From Symbiodinium natans (taxonomy: Eukaryota > Sar > Dinophyceae > Suessiales > Symbiodiniaceae), in the NCBI GenBank assembly GCA_905221605.1, contig CAJNDS010000653.1, forward strand, positions 1 to 64,000: a stretch of 64,000 nt of DNA, read 5' to 3'. The notes under the pieces are model-generated. The model worked only from the letters and a program-made list of their open reading frames with translations, made no database searches and was not told the DNA's origin. The first letter of the stretch is position 1. Each line of letters starts with the position of its first letter. This document shows positions 57,001-64,000 of the stretch, piece after piece. The position numbers were made by a program, and so were the translations under genes.

Positions 57001-57044
57001 AGCACGGAGGGGAAAACGGCGCTGGGCGTCGGCAGGCTGGATGA
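54003..57044 (+). CDS. gag: Copia Gag polyprotein (nucleocapsid-type)
   Basis: Forms the particle that packages element RNA. The ATG at 54003 opens an Arg/Ser-rich N-terminus, a Gln-rich stretch (about residues 105-165), a helical Gag domain (about 205-420), a Gly/Lys collagen-like tract (about 435-480) and a CCHC zinc knuckle CRNCGKTGHWARDC at residues 497-510. After it comes a Ser/His-rich tail with a 25-residue unit repeated three times (56150-56360). No DTG/DSG aspartic protease motif is visible. From about 56485 the frame overlaps the next one and its residues stop looking protein-like, so functional Gag probably ends, or shifts frame, near 56480-56520. Confidence 0.8.
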   Translation: MDNGEERVPGRDRSPRGRSASSLSSTGLYGARSPSASGRRERGRSLPARPASVPRGVDPRQWTATTGADHQPPVGAVPSFGPQFYQMGTPPQTAPQEPLQVPNTQLPIAPGVAQQMEFTRAMLQAQDEQIRQQAAQLQQMSAMLTQALQLASANAANAQNATATTSSSTSPTPGGDPSAAPANASTPVDMEVDSGVRNKRAEGYIPQLPQLNYASMTSRHAEIRVWTAYRDELTSWLCLLDDRYATELQEAISSNVEVLQVRLEAGKAARSTKLWFLLRQSMSKFQRGQDLVHLIEVKQMGASAGYELWRSLNNELSVRSRVEGQALREQALGLVPPKHLKRPLDVARWYTTELLKFEAQVKHRFPELLIGEQEGVLCLMKHLDSETKRYLLLHHSTKSMGELMTGLQFYDEQLRVMDFQREGASGYANAFKGGKGEKGDRDKSNKGSKGNKGNKGEKGEKGLKGGKAKGKDKKGERSGKGDKARSKSREAKKTDVCRNCGKTGHWARDCWAPPKDKAAAATSQAVTTQPEAPSSSSSTSAKAAAQPTTKGWEPAMCDQQGVITVRKHGVTLRPTMFASVSWLASVRNDHPLALKPQDLIAKTEQFRRSRSRKSSSSRDFHRSTSNRGHRSSARVCVEPENPELLDVSCLDEVVDCEFQTSHEHVDLDQGEAKDRLRTVDDVSGPARDQLQFFFSHVDTPVVQELGRDERLIFSEDNSVISHKQQDNSTTPAVEWLVFENDSSVISHKQQDNSTTPAVEWRVFENDSSVISHKQQDNSTTPAVERLMHEHGRETVVCRACLKDFPDEVETGSLDCSKRRSFPRVGQIGDRRYGSECHDATKHSRVGRHAPGGETQEIDIVGGQRRATRHRASTESPRGAPGNVCRGGVHWRGRDGSGFGFGKGGPFDLISFDRVHHGRDGSGGGTVVPHWGEGIPNGSFDVRGSSQGTRYGADEADAKDQIQGKSQGRETGAELAAGPCSRPWGSILGSPPAPRRHRQRQHGGENGAGRRQAG
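56150..56360 (+). repeat. 75-bp tandem repeat in gag tail
   Basis: Three units of 75 bp (25 codons), nearly identical, encoding SVISHKQQDNSTTPAVEW followed by a short variable link. The length keeps the frame. Confidence 0.95.
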
Positions 57045-60000
57045 CGTGGGTTGCTCGTCGGTTCGGAGGAGCTTGGACGGCAGCACAAGCTTCGGGAGCC
57101 AGCGACTCACCGGATACGCCGGTGACGCTGTTTTGTCTCCTGTGCCAGAAATATGTCACCGAAGCCCACTTGATGAGCGAGCCACACGAAGCCAACATGC
57201 AGGGCTTCACGCAGACCATCTCCAAGGAGGGCCTCCACGTGACGCAGAACCCGGTGGATTGGGCCACATGGGAGCAAGCTCTTGCGGAACCAGAGCAGCT
57301 GGAACTTGGAGTGACAGAGGGCAAGGCTCGCTCAGTGGTTGCGCTGGGACCGAGCGAGTTTCCTCAGCCGAACCCGAAGGAAACAACCGCGGCAGCACCG
57401 GCGAGCCCAGGGCCAGGACCATCGACAATGGTGGTGGAGATAGACGAGTCCGACGAGGATTGGGGAGAATGGAGGCCAACCACAGGGGTTCCAGCTCCAA
57501 CGACCCCAGCACATCCGGAGCATCCCCCTATCTCCATGACGCAGCCGCCGGGGGAACCGGTCAGCCCGACAGCAGTGTACACGGAGCACCGCCGGGGCCC
57601 CGAGCCCAGGCATGCGAAGAGCACTCTCCGAGTGACACCTCCATGGCGGGAATCACTTTCCAACCTGGGCTATCATGGTCCGTATCTGCAGCTGCATCTG
57701 AGCACACCAGGCCACACCTCAGAAGGGCTGCAAGCCCTCGGACCTTTGAGGGAGAGCTTCCTGCGGATGCAGGTGAAGGACCATGCCCAACTGCCGGTCA
57801 GCTTGACACCCCCGAAAGCCGCCAGCGACCTCTCCAGCACGGTGATGAGGATGGCAGAAACGATGGAAACAGGAGCAGCGGGGACATTGGCACCGGCAGG
57901 AAGGCCATTCAACCCAATGAGCCTTCGCGCTCAGCTCGAGGCGGGGGTCCTCACGGGCCAACAATACGAGGACCGGCGCCGAGCAAGGTCGCAGGACATA
58001 CAGGCTGCGAGGTCGGTCGCGCCAAGGCTGGCGCTCCCGATACCTCCGCCACCTCCAGTTCCGCGGCCCGAACGCACGCCCGAAACCCCAATTCCGTGGA
58101 GTGGCGCGCCGTCGCCTGCATTCATGGAACTTATCAGGCGCCGCCGAGATCGCCAAGAGCGCGATCGTTCTCGCTCCCCGTCTCCCTGAAAGGGAGTACG
58201 GAGAAGCCCAACCCAATCCTTGCAGCTTTGTCCCAAGACGAGAGAAAAGAGCCCGATACGCGACAGCCACAACAGCAGTTTGAGTTAGTCACTGAAGAAG
58301 GAATTATTGGGGACAATGTGCGTAGTAAACAGGCAGAGCTTCAGCACCACATGCAGGGACACGTACCATACATGTCTGACTGTGAGTTTTGCCAGCGCAC
58401 TAGAGGGACCACTCCAGCCCGAAAGCGTAGCGACCTGAACCCGAGAGAGTTTCAGCTTGACCAGTGCTTCTTTCGCAAGCTTGCATTCATCGTACTGGTT
58501 CATACCATGAGCTTTGCGATTGCAGTTTGCTTTAGACCTGAGGGAGAGAGCGCAGCAACAACAGCAGAGCATTTGCATCCCTGGGTCAGGCACTTTGGTG
58601 TGAAACAACCGCATTTCATGTCTGATGCAGAGGGACTCACGAAGAACATCGCAGCGAGGCTCGCTGATCTTTGTGAGGGTACTGAGGACAGCTTTGCACC
58701 CGAAAGGCATGCACCAGCAGCAGAACGAGCCATTAGGACCCTGAAAGGAATCGTAGCAACACATGAGCTTGAGTTGCGTGAACATGGCGTTGTTTTGGAT
58801 GGTGAGTGTGCGGATGTTTTCGACCTTTTGTTTCAATACGCAGCACACACGCACAACAGGTTTTCAGTTTCTGTAGGGTCGACCATGACACCCATGCAGA
58901 AGATCCGCGGAGATCGAGTGCGACCGCAAGTCACGTATCCGTTCGGTGCGGTAGCATACGCTAAGATAACGCGGGCTAGAAGACCTGACGCGGATGCCAA
59001 GTATGCTCGAGGGATCTACTTGGGACCAGTGCTTGGGAGCACAGGTCATGCCATGGAAATCCGCTTGGATAGTGGGGAGACGAAACGGGTGATCGCGCCC
59101 GGACTCAAATTGCTCTACCCGTTGCGTTTCGACGCAAATCTTCTGCCCGGTGCAAAGGCCCTAGATGGCTTCGTGCCCCCGCCTGAAGCACCGAAGACCA
59201 AAGAGCTGTTTCTCCCATATGTTCCAGGTGGAGGTCCTCCCATAGACTGGGTGAGACAACATGGTGTTACACCCAAGTGCCCCGGATGCCAGGAAGGCGT
59301 CAGCTCGAGCAGGCATTCCCAAAAGTGTGTGAAGAGATACCAAAAATGGTTGCGTGATTCCATCGATGATGCTCTGGAGGCATTAGATGAAGGACCGAAG
59401 GTCGACCGAAGACCTGAGGAGCTAATTGGAGAAGACCCATACGATGATGACGAGCAAATGAAGCCGAACAAGCGAACACGCTTTGGAGGAGAGGAGGTCC
59501 GAGCGTTTGATCCTGAGCAAGCAGGAGTCGGAGACCTAGAGATCCCGGAGATGTCAGTGCCGGACGCTGACTGGAATGTGTCCGAGTACCAGCCGTCCGA
59601 GGCTGAGGATGACGATATGGGAGAAGCTCCAGAGATGGGAGACGCTCCAGAGCATCCCCAGACGTTCCATGAGGGGGTCCCAGTCCGATACCTGGAGGAA
59701 TTGCTCGAGAACGCCCACTACACACCACAACCACTTTCTTGTTGTGACCACTACGACGTCGAAGCAGCATGTCACCTACTAGTTGGTCGGTCGAGCGTGG
59801 AGAAGTTCCCATATGTTTGCGTGAACACAACAACACAACAACGGCACCACAAGCAACAACAGTCGGTCGAGCGTGAAGCAGTTGAGTTGTTGAATCTCCA
59901 AGACCACCCTTGTGTATGCTCTTCAGTTAAAGAGAAAAAGGAAGATGAGTCCGCAGGGACGTACATGAGAATCCAAGACAGGACTCTCTGGGTGAATCGA

Positions 60001-62442
60001 CCTAGAGCCAGCTACGACGACCTGGAAGGTTTCCAGCTGGACCCTGAAGAGACATGGCAAGGAATCAAGAAAGAAGTGAATGCGCTCGATAGTCTGAAAG
60101 TTGGTTATGCAAGATCAAAGAGCGAGATTGATGAATACCGCAAAGCCAACCCAAACTGTCGGACGGTCAAGTCCCGATGGGTCCTCACTCATAAGGCCCC
60201 AGGGCTAGTCCGAGCAAGGATAGTCGCTAAGGATTTTGCTCATGGCCGACCATCCGCACTCGATTTGGGGTTGAGTTCTAATACTGCGTCGGTGGAAGCC
60301 CTCAAGATCGTCCTTGCACGGGCGGCGAAGGGAAAGATGCGGGCTTACGGCCTCGACATCTCCACCGCGTTTCTCTTTGCGCAGGTAGTGGAACCCACCA
60401 TTATCGAGTTGCCAAGTACATTCGCGCTCGAGAGCGGCGAAACCGCGTACTTGATACTAGAGAAAGCGCTCTACGGTTTGCGTTCCGCCAGCCTTAGCTG
60501 GCAGCGACACCTGAACAGGATCGTATCTGCACTAGGCTTACAAGCGAGTCCGCTTGAACCGACGCTTTTCAGCGGATGGGTCAACCTTGAATCCGGATGG
60601 GAGTACATCATCATGTTAGCGTACGTGGATGATTTGCTCATTGTGTCTTCTACCGAAAAAGGGTTCGAGTACGTCCACGAAGCCCTGAGTTCAGTCTTGA
60701 AAGTCAAAGTGACAGGGAGGCTGATCGAAGATGGGCAGATGGAATTCCTCGGCCGTTTAATCCGTTGGGATGGACGACAAATCATGCTTGGGGTGAAGCC
60801 TGAGTATGTGAAGTCGGTCTTTACATCTTTCGGATGGGACATATCCACCGCGAAAGCATCCTTGACGACACCCGACATCAGGAGTATGTACGATGAGGAG
60901 AGTGTTGAAGAGCCTTCGAAGGAGCTGTCGAGTGAGGCCGCCTCACGATTCCGAAGTTGCCTAGGGAAGATAGGATGGCTCTGTCAAACTCGCTCAGATA
61001 TAACGTATTTTCACTCCATGTTGTCACGCGGACAAAGCATGCCACGGCAAGTGCATGAAGATGCACTTCGCAAGTTCCTGCGATGGTTAGCAGCGTTTCC
61101 GCTGTTAGATCAAATCTTCCCGCTCGGAGATGGCAAGACCAATGAGGGGGAGAATGCCAGCCTGGTAGCCTATTGCGACAGCAATTGGGGCAGCGAGATG
61201 AGCGTAGCCCGGAAGAGCACCAGTGGCGGAGTGATCTACATCGCAGTGGACGGTCTGTGGTACTGCATAAAGGGATACAGCCGCCTGCAGAGCGTCGTGG
61301 CACTCAGCTCAGCAGAGGCAGAGTTGTTTGCCATCGCCGAGGCAGCAAAAGAGGTGGCAGGACTTGCGCAATTGACGGCGCATATCTGGGGCACCCTCCA
61401 GAAACCCCACCGCGTGTACACTGACTCTGCCTCAGCTAGGCAAATTGCCAGCATGGAGGGGCTACTCAGACGCATGCGGCATATAGACTTGAGGTTGTGC
61501 TTTATCCAAGACCGTGTCCATAGCGGCGAGTTAGCAGTAGAGGGAGTAGCCGGAACCGAGAATGTGAGCGATCTTCTCACAAAGAATTTAAATCGCCTCC
61601 AAACAGCAAAGCATACAGCAACCCTCGGACTAGAAGATGTGACCAGCATCGATTTCCGAGAGGTCCCGGCAGTCAGGTCTTGCTTGTTGCTGTCTGGAGT
61701 GCTAGATTCGATACTCGGGCCGGACAACCTCGAATATGAAGCTTTCTGTCGGCTATGCGAACTCGAGACTGAATATTCAACTTTGCTGATCGAGTTTTGC
61801 ACGAGTTCACGTTCGAATCTGTACCTGCAAGGAAGTGTGCACCAAGTATTTGTCCTGCCGATTACTCAAGGGGTTGACGGAACCTCAAATGACACCGTGG
61901 AGCGGGTCATGTCTGCAATGAACGTTGCGAGAGAATGGGGGATGAAGGTTGTTTTCTGGAGCAGCACTCCTTGTACCGGAGGTAGCCCGTACCAACGGCG
62001 ACACGAAGATCGGCCGGGCTATCAGGACCATCTACAAGCTTTATTCACGGTGCATCGCAAGCTCTGGCGGAGCTTCTTAGTGATGGTGAACCACCCGCAA
62101 GTGGGGGTATGGGTCATAGAATGGCCGCAGAGGTGTGCCTACTGGGGATGGGCAAGCACCCGTTCGTTTGCAAAACAAAGAACCCATTACACTGGCGAAG
62201 TGCACGGCTGTGTTTCAGGCTTGGTAGGCAGAGATGGATTACCTATCCGAAAGATTTGGAAACTGATGTCGAACGATGAACAGTTTGTGCGAACAATGTC
62301 CGAAACATTTGCATGTACCTGCAAGGGAGATCATTCACGAAACTTTGATCTCAAAAGCAACGCAGCACTATCCGCCAGCTTTCGCGGACGTCGCCCTGGA
62401 AAGCTTGCGACTGCGGTAATTCGGTTACTTTGCGAGAGTTAG
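56497..62442 (+). CDS. pol: Copia Pol polyprotein: integrase, RT, RNase H and extra C-terminal domain
   Basis: 1,981 codons, opening 15 bases after an in-frame TAG. Residues 1-560 cover the passenger region and only partly look real in this frame. Integrase: zinc-binding HHMQGHVPYMSDCEFC (616-632) and core acidic residues at D655, D710 (FMSDAEG) and E743 (AAERAIR). Reverse transcriptase: RWVLTHKAPG near 1228, the catalytic YVDD at 1376-1379. RNase H: D1561 (YCDSNWG), E1607 (SSAEAEL), D1643 (YTDSASA). Residues about 1715-1981 lie beyond the usual copia end. All visible catalytic motifs are intact, so the enzyme could be active. How it is expressed relative to gag (frameshift or re-initiation at the 56497 ATG) cannot be decided from sequence. 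Confidence 0.85.
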   Translation: MDPSATMQRSIQELEGMRQGARRRRLILLEANAAQHGIELPQNLREELQATYAEAESTGGDEMDLDLDSARVDPSTSSPSIEYIMEETEAAEAPSSHTGVREFQTDPSMSEAPAKGPAMVQMKPTPKIKSKEKAKAVRPVRNLLPDHVVDHGGRSSGALRPPAGIVSASTEGKTALGVGRLDDVGCSSVRRSLDGSTSFGSQRLTGYAGDAVLSPVPEICHRSPLDERATRSQHAGLHADHLQGGPPRDAEPGGLGHMGASSCGTRAAGTWSDRGQGSLSGCAGTERVSSAEPEGNNRGSTGEPRARTIDNGGGDRRVRRGLGRMEANHRGSSSNDPSTSGASPYLHDAAAGGTGQPDSSVHGAPPGPRAQACEEHSPSDTSMAGITFQPGLSWSVSAAASEHTRPHLRRAASPRTFEGELPADAGEGPCPTAGQLDTPESRQRPLQHGDEDGRNDGNRSSGDIGTGRKAIQPNEPSRSARGGGPHGPTIRGPAPSKVAGHTGCEVGRAKAGAPDTSATSSSAARTHARNPNSVEWRAVACIHGTYQAPPRSPRARSFSLPVSLKGSTEKPNPILAALSQDERKEPDTRQPQQQFELVTEEGIIGDNVRSKQAELQHHMQGHVPYMSDCEFCQRTRGTTPARKRSDLNPREFQLDQCFFRKLAFIVLVHTMSFAIAVCFRPEGESAATTAEHLHPWVRHFGVKQPHFMSDAEGLTKNIAARLADLCEGTEDSFAPERHAPAAERAIRTLKGIVATHELELREHGVVLDGECADVFDLLFQYAAHTHNRFSVSVGSTMTPMQKIRGDRVRPQVTYPFGAVAYAKITRARRPDADAKYARGIYLGPVLGSTGHAMEIRLDSGETKRVIAPGLKLLYPLRFDANLLPGAKALDGFVPPPEAPKTKELFLPYVPGGGPPIDWVRQHGVTPKCPGCQEGVSSSRHSQKCVKRYQKWLRDSIDDALEALDEGPKVDRRPEELIGEDPYDDDEQMKPNKRTRFGGEEVRAFDPEQAGVGDLEIPEMSVPDADWNVSEYQPSEAEDDDMGEAPEMGDAPEHPQTFHEGVPVRYLEELLENAHYTPQPLSCCDHYDVEAACHLLVGRSSVEKFPYVCVNTTTQQRHHKQQQSVEREAVELLNLQDHPCVCSSVKEKKEDESAGTYMRIQDRTLWVNRPRASYDDLEGFQLDPEETWQGIKKEVNALDSLKVGYARSKSEIDEYRKANPNCRTVKSRWVLTHKAPGLVRARIVAKDFAHGRPSALDLGLSSNTASVEALKIVLARAAKGKMRAYGLDISTAFLFAQVVEPTIIELPSTFALESGETAYLILEKALYGLRSASLSWQRHLNRIVSALGLQASPLEPTLFSGWVNLESGWEYIIMLAYVDDLLIVSSTEKGFEYVHEALSSVLKVKVTGRLIEDGQMEFLGRLIRWDGRQIMLGVKPEYVKSVFTSFGWDISTAKASLTTPDIRSMYDEESVEEPSKELSSEAASRFRSCLGKIGWLCQTRSDITYFHSMLSRGQSMPRQVHEDALRKFLRWLAAFPLLDQIFPLGDGKTNEGENASLVAYCDSNWGSEMSVARKSTSGGVIYIAVDGLWYCIKGYSRLQSVVALSSAEAELFAIAEAAKEVAGLAQLTAHIWGTLQKPHRVYTDSASARQIASMEGLLRRMRHIDLRLCFIQDRVHSGELAVEGVAGTENVSDLLTKNLNRLQTAKHTATLGLEDVTSIDFREVPAVRSCLLLSGVLDSILGPDNLEYEAFCRLCELETEYSTLLIEFCTSSRSNLYLQGSVHQVFVLPITQGVDGTSNDTVERVMSAMNVAREWGMKVVFWSSTPCTGGSPYQRRHEDRPGYQDHLQALFTVHRKLWRSFLVMVNHPQVGVWVIEWPQRCAYWGWASTRSFAKQRTHYTGEVHGCVSGLVGRDGLPIRKIWKLMSNDEQFVRTMSETFACTCKGDHSRNFDLKSNAALSASFRGRRPGKLATAVIRLLCES
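56948..58189 (+). CDS. Passenger frame: zinc-finger and SR-tailed protein
   Basis: 413 codons in a third frame between gag and integrase. It carries a C2H2/U1-like finger (LFCLLCQKYVTEAHLMSEPH), an acidic patch (VEIDESDEDWGEW), proline-rich segments and a tail RRRRDRQERDRSRSPSP right before the stop. The 150 codons at 56497-56945 in the pol frame (MQRSIQELEGMRQGARRRR and on) read naturally into this frame if one base of the GGGGG run near 56950 is removed. The true protein may therefore be about 560 residues with a frameshift. SR tails and U1-type fingers are typical of RNA-processing proteins; a captured host gene is one explanation, an unusual structural domain of this copia lineage another. 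Confidence 0.5.
   Translation: MGVDPREPSGPPPASSAPARRGKRRWASAGWMTWVARRFGGAWTAAQASGASDSPDTPVTLFCLLCQKYVTEAHLMSEPHEANMQGFTQTISKEGLHVTQNPVDWATWEQALAEPEQLELGVTEGKARSVVALGPSEFPQPNPKETTAAAPASPGPGPSTMVVEIDESDEDWGEWRPTTGVPAPTTPAHPEHPPISMTQPPGEPVSPTAVYTEHRRGPEPRHAKSTLRVTPPWRESLSNLGYHGPYLQLHLSTPGHTSEGLQALGPLRESFLRMQVKDHAQLPVSLTPPKAASDLSSTVMRMAETMETGAAGTLAPAGRPFNPMSLRAQLEAGVLTGQQYEDRRRARSQDIQAARSVAPRLALPIPPPPPVPRPERTPETPIPWSGAPSPAFMELIRRRRDRQERDRSRSPSP
61640..62442 (+). CDS. C-terminal Pol extension, methyltransferase-like (part of pol)
   Basis: About 265 residues after RNase H. It has a hydrophobic strand LIEFC, then VVFWSSTPCTGGSPYQ (C1826), VWVIEWPQRCAYWG (E1875) and a Cys/His-rich end. The order strand, PC loop, strand-E-W resembles motifs I, IV (PC) and VI (ENV) of cytosine-5 methyltransferases, but the spacing and neighbouring residues differ. 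It may be an inactive or otherwise specialised Rossmann domain. Confidence 0.4.
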
Positions 62443-62791
62443 TCGACCTCCAGCGGTCTGAAGCAGTGCAGCGGTCTAGGACTGAGGAATGCGCCGGAAT
62501 CCATGGCCCGGCGAGGAGCTTAGTTGACTTTGCGTGGAGCTTAGTTGACGTGACCAACAGTGAAACTCTTGGTCATGAGGGGGAGTTGATATATGTGAAC
62601 TTGGCTCAAGTTTCGGCTCAACCCCGGTGGGGTGCACACAGTAGCTGAGCGGTAGCTGTGGTGAACCAGCCTCGAGTCCTCAAACTGTCGTTGGGGAACA
62701 GGCCTCATTCAACCCCAGCTTGTCCGTAGTTAGAGCCATCTGTGTGTCAGTGCAAGGTGAGTCTCTCCCTTGCTGCTAGGCTGAGCAGCAA

Positions 62792-63121
62792 GTGAGTCTC
62801 TCCTTGTTTCCCTCCGGCCCCCGGCCTGGGGTCCCCCGCACCACGGCGGGCAGAGAGCGATCACGCTCCCCCGAGGTGCAGCGTTTTGGGGTAGCCGAGA
62901 GGGTTCCCTTGGAGGAATCAATCAAGCCCTATTTACAAGCCGAGTTCGAGGAGCAGCCCAGTGCCCGCGACCTCACACCGGGGCAGAGGGTCACAAACCA
63001 ACTCCGTGCTTTGGCTCGTTGGTCTAAGACCAGGAACGACTGGATTGTTGACGCTGGGAAACTTCTGTCGGAGGCCCGCCGGCAGAAGTGGTGTGCCGAA
63101 CTCAATAAGTCCAACATCTGA
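62792..63121 (+). CDS. Small basic protein, unknown
   Basis: 109 codons: an Arg/Ser-rich start (TTAGRERSRSPEVQRFG) and a helical C-terminal half (NQLRALARWSKTRNDWIVDA). The stop at 63121 lies 53 bases before the next ATG. It may be the first of two frames of a non-LTR element that begins here. Translation start uncertain; the frame is open a little further upstream. Confidence 0.4.
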   Translation: MSLSLFPSGPRPGVPRTTAGRERSRSPEVQRFGVAERVPLEESIKPYLQAEFEEQPSARDLTPGQRVTNQLRALARWSKTRNDWIVDAGKLLSEARRQKWCAELNKSNI

Positions 63122-63174
63122 GCCCTTCCTTCAGACTAGGAGCCTCTGTTTTCTACTTGGCTCTCCCTGACCAA

Positions 63175-64000
63175 GATGAGCTTCACAACCTGCGAGCATT
63201 GCTTCACAGGATGGGTTCCTCGCCAGGACCTAGCTTGGTATCCCACCTGTTGGCATTGTGGCAAACCGTGGAAAAAGAAGCCAAAGAAAACGGGGAATTG
63301 GTCCTGGGGCACTGAGAGGAAGTGGACGCCAGAGAGGGTGAGAATCTCCCCAAAAGCTCAAAAGGGCCACAGAGCTGTGAAGGCCCTAGATCAGGCATGG
63401 CAGCACCTGGACGAAGGAGCCCGGACTGCGTTAGAAGCGGCAGGCTGGACCCCGACGCACCCGCAACCACCCCCGGGCCTGGAAGCCAGGGGAGCCATGT
63501 CTGATCAAGAATACAAGGAGGCCGCACAGAGCCTGTGGAACGGAGCAGATGAAGCAGCCAAGATTCTGCTCAAGGAAGCCGGCATCGAGGAGCCCAAGGA
63601 TGAGCAAATGGAGGAGGTTCCACCAAAAGTGCGACTTCAGAAAACAATGGCGGCCTACAAACAGAACACGAATGAGCTTCGCTCGCTCATTGCCAAGAAG
63701 GTTCAACTCCAAAGCCGCACCGAAAGGCTCAAGGAACAGTTTGAGCAGAGTATGAAAGAACTTGCAGCAATGTCGGAGAAAATCTCCCAGAAAGAGCAGG
63801 ACATCCTCAAGATCCAATCTGCAGTCAAGGAGCAGGTTGAAAAGGAGGATCAACCAAAGCAGGCCGTCGAAGCCAGCAGGCTCCTGAGATGTGCCGGCAT
63901 TGCCCTCACGCCTGAGCAGCAGGCGCAGCTGAACAAGCATCTCAGGCACGAGGCTGAAGAAGGGGAGCCCCAGAATTTTCCCACCTGGAAGAAGGAGGTG
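63175..64000 (+). CDS. Zinc-ribbon/coiled-coil protein, runs off the window
   Basis: Open from ATG 63175 to the window edge (275 codons, 3' end missing). Starts with a four-cysteine ribbon C6-x2-C9 ... C25-x2-C28 (residues CEHCFTGWVP and CWHCGKPWKKK), then a basic/Trp-rich segment. Next is an acidic helix and a long coiled coil (VQLQSRTERLKEQFEQSMKE) from about residue 165. Nucleic-acid-binding ribbon plus coiled coil is the usual layout of ORF1 proteins of LINE-type elements, but no endonuclease or RT is visible before the edge. Confidence 0.55.

Larger units (their letters stand above)
54003..62756 (+). mobile_element. Ty1/copia-type LTR retrotransposon
   Basis: Plus-strand gag, integrase, reverse transcriptase and RNase H in copia order (integrase before RT). 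Open across nearly 8.4 kb, so probably young. A purine run GAGGGGGAG at 62574-62582 right before TTGATATATG looks like a polypurine tract, and a short 3' LTR could run from about 62588 to the CA at about 62756. I could not find the same sequence upstream of gag, so the 5' LTR is lost, diverged, or the 3' call is wrong. Limits are therefore approximate. Confidence 0.85.

Noticed and set aside
57000-58189. The pol frame through the passenger block as real protein
   Set aside because: Composition (Ser/Gly/Arg-rich, no pattern) looks like an out-of-frame reading; the third frame is better. Kept as part of the open frame only.
1-64000. CRISPR arrays, rRNA, prokaryotic operons or attachment sites
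   Set aside because: None seen; the repeats present are microsatellites, minisatellites and telomere-type arrays without spacer structure.

Overview
The window looks like nuclear DNA of a dinoflagellate, most probably a Symbiodiniaceae alga. The support is indirect. Predicted introns use GC (and possibly GA) donors as well as GT, with AG|G acceptors. Internal TTTAGGG arrays are present. Coding exons lie almost all on one strand for about 30 kb. There is a U6 snRNA gene and a long copia-type polyprotein. I see no bacterial operon structure, rRNA or CRISPR. Almost every long open frame outside 54-64 kb is a chance or low-complexity frame; the real coding signal is short minus-strand exons, which I located by residue patterns plus splice sites.

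0.4-31 kb, minus strand: one very large gene, or a few successive genes, read from right to left. Upstream exons (31-22 kb) encode helical or coiled-coil segments, a segment with the motif SHFWGE, and acidic linkers. Exons at 22.35-19.87 kb assemble in compatible reading phase into a NACHT-type STAND ATPase, with a Walker A motif GPGGSGKT split by an intron and a Walker B motif LLLVLDSFDEAG. After linker exons (19.2-14.7 kb) come at least 17 exons (13.7-0.44 kb), each encoding one leucine-rich repeat. Most are 96 bp, phase 1 at both ends, with intron edges like ...GGCCRG|GYCC and ...CGAG|GC. The inferred product is NLR-like (coiled coil/linker - NACHT - LRR), the architecture of intracellular pattern-recognition receptors. 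Unity of the gene and its expression are not shown.

31-43 kb: mostly non-coding, with microsatellites, internal telomere-type arrays (TTTAGGG at 33.5 and 35.5 kb, an inverted CCCTAAA block at 33.7 kb, a TTTTAGGG variant at 35.9 kb), hairpin elements, and a small cluster of minus-strand exons of unknown function at 37.75-38.8 kb.

43.5-48.75 kb: a tandem segmental duplication (units 2,703 and about 2,531 bp) built from 51-bp and about 60-bp minisatellites and a strictly repeated 22-nt hairpin. No convincing gene.

49-54 kb: sparse. It holds a cluster of TGGCCATTGGCA motifs, a dispersed repeat shared with 39.2 kb, a possible secreted or membrane protein on the minus strand at 52.6 kb, and a clear U6 snRNA gene at 53.26-53.37 kb.

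54-62.6 kb, plus strand: a Ty1/copia-type retrotransposon with gag (CCHC knuckle), integrase, reverse transcriptase (YVDD) and RNase H. It is unusual in three ways: no recognisable aspartic protease, a zinc-finger/SR-tailed passenger frame between gag and integrase, and about 260 extra residues after RNase H that resemble a diverged methyltransferase. From 62.8 kb to the right edge two short plus-strand frames begin, the second a zinc-ribbon/coiled-coil protein that runs off the window.
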